Assembly: GCA_024643255.1 (NCBI GenBank)
Contig: JAHENF010000003.1
Location: forward strand, 64,260-128,259
Length of the DNA: 64,000 nucleotides
Direction: 5' to 3'
Source: Ilumatobacteraceae bacterium
GTDB taxonomy: Bacteria > Actinomycetota > Acidimicrobiia > Acidimicrobiales > Ilumatobacteraceae
The number at the start of each line of letters is the position of its first letter. Position 1 is the stretch's first letter. Positions 59,609-64,000 of the stretch are shown piece by piece. The notes beneath the pieces are model-generated. The model was given only the letters and a program-made list of their open reading frames with translations, made no database searches and was not told where the DNA came from. Made by a program: the position numbers and the translations under genes.

Positions 59609-60062
59609 GATCGATCCCCTTCTGGGTCGATCGTTGCCACCACCGTCGAGGTCGGCGGCGCAACCACAGGTGCGGCAAAGCCGGCGACGTCACCCCGCAG
59701 CCGGCGCCCGCGCCGTCGCTGCGGGTCTCGGGGCCACGACGATGTTCGGACTCGTCGCCACGATGGGGATCGCACACGCCTACTCGCTGCAGGCATCCAC
59801 CGCCGGCACGGCACCGACCGATGTCGCCGCCGCCCCGACTCCGACCGTTGCGCCGGTCGTCACTCCGGCAGTTGCACCGGCAGTTGCTCCGGTCACGACC
59901 GGCACTCCCGGTGCGGACACCACGGTCGCCGCCCCGGCCGCAGCGGCGGCACCGGCGCCGATCGTGCTGCAGGCGCGACCCGACGTCCGCGTCGTCACGC
60001 CGGCACCCGCACCGGCGTCCGCACCCGCTGCACCGGTGGCCACCACCAGTGGAAGTGGCTGA
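59601..60062 (+). CDS. Small membrane-anchored Ala/Pro-rich protein
   Basis: 153 residues. One hydrophobic helix (about 36-60, VAAGLGATTMFGLVATMGIAHAY) is followed by a Pro/Ala/Val-rich low-complexity region (PTPTVAPVVTPAVAPAVAPV and similar) to the end. It starts 5 nt before the previous stop and its stop overlaps the ApbE gene start region, so it is part of the operon. No domain is recognisable. It may be a spacer or anchor subunit of the redox complex. Confidence 0.6.
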   Translation: MTEIDPLLGRSLPPPSRSAAQPQVRQSRRRHPAAGARAVAAGLGATTMFGLVATMGIAHAYSLQASTAGTAPTDVAAAPTPTVAPVVTPAVAPAVAPVTTGTPGADTTVAAPAAAAAPAPIVLQARPDVRVVTPAPAPASAPAAPVATTSGSG

Positions 60063-60978
60063 ACACCGAGCTCGCGTGATGGCGAGCGAACTCCACATCA
60101 TCGTCGTCGGCGACGCCGATGTCCCGAGCGCAGCAGCCCTGCTGTCCGACCTCGAGTCGCACTGGAGCCGGTTCATCGTCGACAGCGACATCACCGCACT
60201 CAACAACGCCTCTGGTCGCCCCGTCCGGGTCCACCCGTCGACGATCACCCTGATCACCACGATGATCGACGGGTGGCGCCTCACCGACCACGCCTTCGAT
60301 CCCTCGGTCCTGCCGATCGTGTGCGATTCCGGGTACCGCAACAGCATCGACGATCCCTACAAGGTGACGCTGCTCCCCGACGGAGCCATGCTGGTCGGTG
60401 GGTACGACGAAGCGCCGGCGATGGACGGCATCGTCATCGAGGCCGCGACCTCGACCGTCAAGTTGCCCCCCGGACTCGCCATCGATCCAGGCGGTGTGGG
60501 CAAGGGCCTCGCTGCCGACCTGGCGGTTCGACACCTCCTCGACAACGGCGCCGCTGGAGCGCTCGTCAGCATCGGCGGCGACATGGTCATGGCCGGCACA
60601 CCGCCGGAGGGCTCCGCCGGTTGGAGGGTGGCGGTCGACAACCCCGACGCATCGCTCGGCAACGCCTGCATGCTCGAGGTCGAGGCAGGTGGTGTCGCGA
60701 CGTCGAGCACCCGTTCGCGGCGCTGGGTACACGACGGCAGCGAGCGCCACCACGTGATCGATCCACTCGCGCGCGATCAGTCGACCACCGATCTGGCGAC
60801 CGTCACGGTGATCGGGCGCGCCGGCTGGCTGGCCGAGGTCCACGCCACCGCGGGACTCCTCGCAGGGACCGGTGGCGTCCTCGACTACCTCGAGCGCAAC
60901 GAGCTCAGCGGCATCGCCATCGACCTCGACGGTCGCCTCATCCCGACAACGGATCTCTCGAGCGCGGTCGCCTCGTGA
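60055..60978 (+). CDS. apbE: FAD:protein FMN transferase (ApbE family)
   Basis: 307 residues. RARVMASELHIIVV resembles the beginning of the ApbE fold (MxT region), FDPSVLPIV, AIDPGGVGKGLAADLAV (D-x-GG-x-x-KG) and LVSIGGDMVMAG (GGD) are the FAD- and metal-binding blocks, and HHVIDPLARDQSTTDLATVTV is the typical C-terminal segment. ApbE attaches FMN to Thr or Ser in a flavinylation motif of a partner protein on the outside of the membrane. No substrate with that motif is visible in the cluster. GTG 60055 is the chosen start; ATG 60079 is possible. Coupled to the cytochrome gene (GTGA). Confidence 0.87.
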   Translation: MAEHRARVMASELHIIVVGDADVPSAAALLSDLESHWSRFIVDSDITALNNASGRPVRVHPSTITLITTMIDGWRLTDHAFDPSVLPIVCDSGYRNSIDDPYKVTLLPDGAMLVGGYDEAPAMDGIVIEAATSTVKLPPGLAIDPGGVGKGLAADLAVRHLLDNGAAGALVSIGGDMVMAGTPPEGSAGWRVAVDNPDASLGNACMLEVEAGGVATSSTRSRRWVHDGSERHHVIDPLARDQSTTDLATVTVIGRAGWLAEVHATAGLLAGTGGVLDYLERNELSGIAIDLDGRLIPTTDLSSAVAS

Positions 60979-61565
60979 ACCCGCAGTTCTGGTGGTATCT
61001 CACCCGGGCGTCGGGCATCGTCGCGTGGCTGATGCTGACCGCGTCGGTGGTCTGGGGCATCGTGCTGTCGACCCGGGCATTCCCCGACCAGCGAAGGCCG
61101 GCATGGTTGCTCGACCTGCACCGCTGGTTGGGCGGGCTCACCGTGTCGTTCGTCGTGATCCACCTCGCTGCACTCGTGGCCGACAACTACGTCACGTTCG
61201 ATCTCGTCGACCTGCTCGTGCCGTTCGCCTCGGAGTGGAAGCCGCTCCCGGTGGCCATCGGCGTGGTGGCGATGTGGCTGCTCGTCGCCGTCGAAGCCAC
61301 GTCGCTGCTCATGAAACACCTCCCCCGCCGCGTGTGGCGGGGGATCCACTTCACGAGCTACGCGGTGTTCCTGCTCGCCAGCCTCCACGCCTCGTTCTCC
61401 GGCACGGACCGCGCGAACTGGCTCTATCAGGTCAGCGCAGCGGCCTCCATCGTCGCGGTGATGTGGGCGACGGTGTATCGGCTCACACATCCCAAGCGAG
61501 TGGCTTCGCGCCGCATACCATCGCGCTCGACGGCCAACGCGGCTGCTCGGAGCGAGGAGCCCTGA
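60975..61565 (+). CDS. Ferric reductase-like transmembrane cytochrome
   Basis: 196 residues with about five or six hydrophobic helices. WWYLTRASGIVAWLMLTASVVWGIVLS begins the domain; LLDLHRWLGGLTVSFVVIHLAALVADNY carries two His; RVWRGIHFTSYAVFLLASLHASFSGTD carries two more. This four-His arrangement is as in bacterial ferric-reductase-like/MsrQ membrane proteins that bind two b hemes. It should carry electrons across the membrane to or from a partner flavoprotein. Coupled on both sides (GTGA with ApbE, TGATG with DUF2231). Confidence 0.82.
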   Translation: MNPQFWWYLTRASGIVAWLMLTASVVWGIVLSTRAFPDQRRPAWLLDLHRWLGGLTVSFVVIHLAALVADNYVTFDLVDLLVPFASEWKPLPVAIGVVAMWLLVAVEATSLLMKHLPRRVWRGIHFTSYAVFLLASLHASFSGTDRANWLYQVSAAASIVAVMWATVYRLTHPKRVASRRIPSRSTANAAARSEEP

Positions 61566-62035
61566 TGGAGATCAACACGCTGTTCGGCCTGCCGGCGCAC
61601 CCACTGATCGTGCATGCCGCGGTCGTGCTGCTGCCCCTTGCAGCCATCGGCATGATCGTGGTCGCGGCGATTCCGCGATCGAGGCGGCTGTACGGCCCGA
61701 TCATCTTCGGCCTCGCCCTCGCCGCCACCTTCGCGGTGGGCCTGGCGCAGCAGTCCGGCGAGTCGCTGCAGGAGAACGTCAAGGAGACCGCCCTGCTCGA
61801 GCAACACACCGAGCAGGGCGACACCGTGCTCCCTTGGGCGATTGCGGTGACGTTGATGAGCGCGCTCGTCGCAGCTGAGCCCTATGTGCGCGATCGCATC
61901 ACAAAGCCGTCACCGCGGGTGGTCACCGCACTCCTCGTGGGGGGATCGTTGATCGTTGGCATCGGAGCCACCTGGACCGTGATCGACGTCGGCCATTCGG
62001 GCGCCAAGTCGGTCTGGACCAGCGTCTCGGGCTGA
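61565..62035 (+). CDS. DUF2231 membrane protein
   Basis: 156 residues with four hydrophobic segments. LFGLPAHPLIVHAAVVLLPLAAIGMIV is the DUF2231 signature (GLPxHPxxVHxxxxxxP), whose His pair may bind heme or a quinone. The second half has EQHTEQGDTVLPWAIAVTLMSALVA. The function of the family is unknown; it occurs with respiratory and cytochrome genes. It ends the redox operon. Confidence 0.83.
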   Translation: MEINTLFGLPAHPLIVHAAVVLLPLAAIGMIVVAAIPRSRRLYGPIIFGLALAATFAVGLAQQSGESLQENVKETALLEQHTEQGDTVLPWAIAVTLMSALVAAEPYVRDRITKPSPRVVTALLVGGSLIVGIGATWTVIDVGHSGAKSVWTSVSG

Positions 62036-62135
62036 CTCACCCGCCCGAAGGGCACCGCACGGGCACATCACATGCCGGGGGTTTCGACGAGAATGTCGAC
62101 CGGCGAATGGGCCGCTGAGCGGTACTGTGCCGAGA

Positions 62136-63131
62136 GTGGGAGCCGAATTGGCCGTCGTCGTCGACGACCTTCGCAAGGTGTTCGAGGTGCCGGTTCGCGA
62201 TCCAGGGCTCGGAGCAGCGGCGAAGAGTCTCGTCCGGCGACAGCACCGCAGCGTGGTTGCCGTCGACGATGTGGGCTTCGCGATCGAGGCCGGTGAGATC
62301 GTCGGCTTTCTCGGCCCGAACGGCGCAGGCAAGACCACCACGTTGAAGATGCTCTCGGGACTGCTCCACCCGACGAGCGGGCAGGTGGAGGTGCTCGGTC
62401 ACCAGCCGTCGCGGCGCGAACGCGCCTATCTGCGGCGCATCACCCTGGTGATGGGCAATCGCAACCAACTCCAGTGGGATCTGCCGGCACTCGACAGCTT
62501 CGAGCTCACCCGGGCGATCTATCGGCTTCCCGAGCAGTTGTTCGTCAGTCAACGTGACGAGCTGATCGAGCTCCTCGACATCGGCGCGCTCGTCGACAAA
62601 CCCGTGCGCAACCTCTCCCTCGGCGAACGAATGAAGGCCGAGATCGCCAACTCACTCCTGCACCGTCCCGAGGTGCTGTTCCTCGACGAACCGACGCTCG
62701 GCCTGGACGTCACGATGCAACGCCGGATCCGTACGTTCCTTGCCGATTACAACGGGCGCCACGGGGCCAGCATCATGCTGACCACCCACTACATGGCCGA
62801 TGTCGAGGCGCTGTGCGAGCGCGTCATCGTGATCCACCACGGAACGATCCTGTTCGATGGGCCACTCGCCGATCTGTCGAAGCGCTTCGCGACCCACAAG
62901 ACGCTCGTCGTCACGCTCGATGCGCCCGCGGACCTGTCGTCGTACGGCGACGTGATCAGCGTGACCGGCACGCGGACCACGCTGCGGATCGAACGTGACG
63001 ACGCAGCGCGCGTCACCGGCCGACTGCTCGCCGACCACGAGGTGCGCGATCTCACGGTGGAGGACCCTCCGATCGACGACGTGATCGAATTGGCATTCGC
63101 CAGCGGCCCGACGACGACTTCGTCGACATGA
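62136..63131 (+). CDS. ABC transporter ATP-binding protein (DUF990-type exporter)
   Basis: 331 residues from GTG 62136; an earlier GTG at 62127 overlaps TACTGT (62123-62128), which ends 7 nt before 62136. Walker A GPNGAGKTTTLKML, signature NLSLGERMKAEIANSLL, Walker B VLFLDEPTLGLDV and H-loop LTTHYMADV are all intact. This NLSLGxR signature is characteristic of ATPases paired with DUF990/ABC2_membrane_6 permeases. The next gene encodes such a permease, overlapping by 4 nt. The transported substrate is unknown; multidrug, glycolipid or peptide export is possible. Confidence 0.92.
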   Translation: MGAELAVVVDDLRKVFEVPVRDPGLGAAAKSLVRRQHRSVVAVDDVGFAIEAGEIVGFLGPNGAGKTTTLKMLSGLLHPTSGQVEVLGHQPSRRERAYLRRITLVMGNRNQLQWDLPALDSFELTRAIYRLPEQLFVSQRDELIELLDIGALVDKPVRNLSLGERMKAEIANSLLHRPEVLFLDEPTLGLDVTMQRRIRTFLADYNGRHGASIMLTTHYMADVEALCERVIVIHHGTILFDGPLADLSKRFATHKTLVVTLDAPADLSSYGDVISVTGTRTTLRIERDDAARVTGRLLADHEVRDLTVEDPPIDDVIELAFASGPTTTSST

Positions 63132-63994
63132 CGGCCATCACCGCCGAATCAACGCCGGTCGCCGACGAACCGATCGCCTACGAGAGCGCGACCCGCGCGT
63201 ATCTGCGGCTGTATGCCACGCTCGGACGCACCTCCATCATGGAGCAGTTCCAGTACCGGGCGGCGAACTATTTCTACATGATCGGAATGGTCGCGGAACC
63301 GGTGGTGTACCTGGTGGTGTGGTCGACGATCGCCCGTCAGCAAGGCGGCAGCGTCGGCGGCTACACACCACAGACGTTTGCGGCCTACTACATCGTCTGG
63401 ACGCTCGTGCGGAACATGAACATCGTGTTCACCCCGTTCGGCTGGGAGGAACGAATCCGAGAAGGCCGCCTGTCGGCGCAACTCGTCCGTCCGATCCACC
63501 CGATCCATTACGACCTCGGATTCTTCGCAGGGTGGAAGGTCGTCGTCATCGTGTTGTGGATCCCGCTCGCTGCCGTGCTGTCGCTGATCTTCCATCCATC
63601 GCTGAGCCCGACCGCCGCCCAGGTGGCGACATTCCTGATCGCCATCTGGGGGGCGTATCTGATCCGCTCGCTCCTGCTGTGGATGCTCGGGATGGTCACA
63701 TTCTGGACGACCCGCGTGAGCGCTCTCTTCGAAGCGTTCTTCGCCGCCGAGTTGCTCTTGTCGGGGCGTTTGCTTCCCGTGTCCCTCATGCCCGATTGGG
63801 CGCAGACCCTGGCATCGTTCCTGCCCTTCGAATCGACATTCGGGTTCCCGATCACCTCGCTCGTCGGGCCGATCACCACGGCGGAGCTGATCGAAGGACT
63901 CGCTCGTCAGCTCGTCTGGATCGTGCTCGGCACGATCGGAGTACGGATCATGTGGCGCCGGGCAGTGCGCTCATACACAGCGGTCAACGGATGA
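63128..63994 (+). CDS. ABC-2/DUF990 family transporter permease
   Basis: 288 residues with about six hydrophobic helices. MEQFQYRAANYFYMIGMVAEPVVYLVVWSTIA and WEERIREGRLSAQLVRPIHPIHYD match the DUF990 family of ABC-2 permeases, including the cytoplasmic loop with LVRPI. The start overlaps the ATPase stop (ATGA) and its own stop overlaps an ATG at 63991, so three genes form one coupled exporter operon. DUF990 systems typically contain two permeases, so the cut-off next gene is probably the second. Confidence 0.9.
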   Translation: MTAITAESTPVADEPIAYESATRAYLRLYATLGRTSIMEQFQYRAANYFYMIGMVAEPVVYLVVWSTIARQQGGSVGGYTPQTFAAYYIVWTLVRNMNIVFTPFGWEERIREGRLSAQLVRPIHPIHYDLGFFAGWKVVVIVLWIPLAAVLSLIFHPSLSPTAAQVATFLIAIWGAYLIRSLLLWMLGMVTFWTTRVSALFEAFFAAELLLSGRLLPVSLMPDWAQTLASFLPFESTFGFPITSLVGPITTAELIEGLARQLVWIVLGTIGVRIMWRRAVRSYTAVNG

Positions 63995-64000
63995 CGAACA
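63991..64000 (+). CDS. Start of the next exporter gene (cut by window end)
   Basis: ATG 63991 overlaps the permease stop (63992-63994) in the ATGA arrangement used throughout this window. Only three codons (MTN) are present. A second DUF990 permease is expected from operon context. Confidence 0.4.

Overview
This 64 kb window is GC-rich, densely packed bacterial DNA with many GTG starts, 1-4 nt gene overlaps, and families typical of Actinomycetota: an F420-type luciferase-like oxidoreductase, a mycothiol/DinB-fold TIGR03084 protein, a DUF3516 helicase, DUF2855 and acyl-CoA carboxylases. The gene mix, including a sulfotransferase-bearing exopolysaccharide locus, resembles marine Acidimicrobiia (Ilumatobacter-like). 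That placement is inference from family content only. I saw no rRNA or tRNA genes, CRISPR array, intact transposon or prophage.

Layout. (1) 1-7115: housekeeping and repair genes: a cytochrome P450 tail, AlkB-like dioxygenase, ArfB-like hydrolase, LLM oxidoreductase, DUF971, VOC protein, a truncated kinase, a DUF3516 helicase and a Nudix hydrolase. (2) 7128-12588 (-): a tightly coupled acyl-CoA carboxylase operon (carboxyltransferase, biotin carboxylase-BCCP, AtuA/DUF1446). (3) 12664-18466: TIGR03084 protein, epoxide hydrolase, MFS exporter and the divergent cell-wall pair murF/ddl. (4) 18602-29280: a TetR gene diverging from a coupled series: acyl-CoA reductase-HAD fusion, zinc-type dehydrogenase, LarA-like DUF2088 protein and PlsC-like acyltransferase, then a membrane-anchored phosphodiesterase, an MBL hydrolase and a lipoprotein. 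This looks like an undescribed lipid-alcohol or hydroxy-acid pathway. (5) 29287-32455 (-): ClC-family transporter plus a fused BCCP-carboxyltransferase. (6) 32505-48503: an exopolysaccharide locus with sugar epimerase, WecG/CpsF glycosyltransferase, phosphoglycosyl transferase, sulfotransferase, GT4, kinase-like protein, a giant fibrinogen/FN3 surface protein, a Wzz/BY-kinase-like protein with a broken P-loop, a Wzx-Wzy fusion, UDP-xylose synthase and UDP-glucose dehydrogenase. (7) 48647-56775: MscS channel, DUF2207-like protein, rRNA methyltransferase, DUF2855, SDR, an alkylsulfatase-like MBL protein, a decayed MscS remnant and a small Cys-rich protein under a CsoR/CstR-like operator. (8) 56820-62035: two-component system and a membrane redox cluster (ApbE, ferric-reductase-like cytochrome, DUF2231). 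(9) 62136-64000: ABC exporter, cut off at the window edge.

Regulation can be partly read. Many genes carry a hexamer of the form xAnnnT (often TAnnnT) ending 6-8 nt before the start codon, which implies leaderless transcripts. Two divergent pairs have interlocked promoters: murF/ddl share one TA step, and DUF2855/SDR each place the -10 over the other's start codon. Three intergenic regions carry a related GATGAG...CTCATC stem-loop repeat family, once as a perfect 50-bp tandem duplication.
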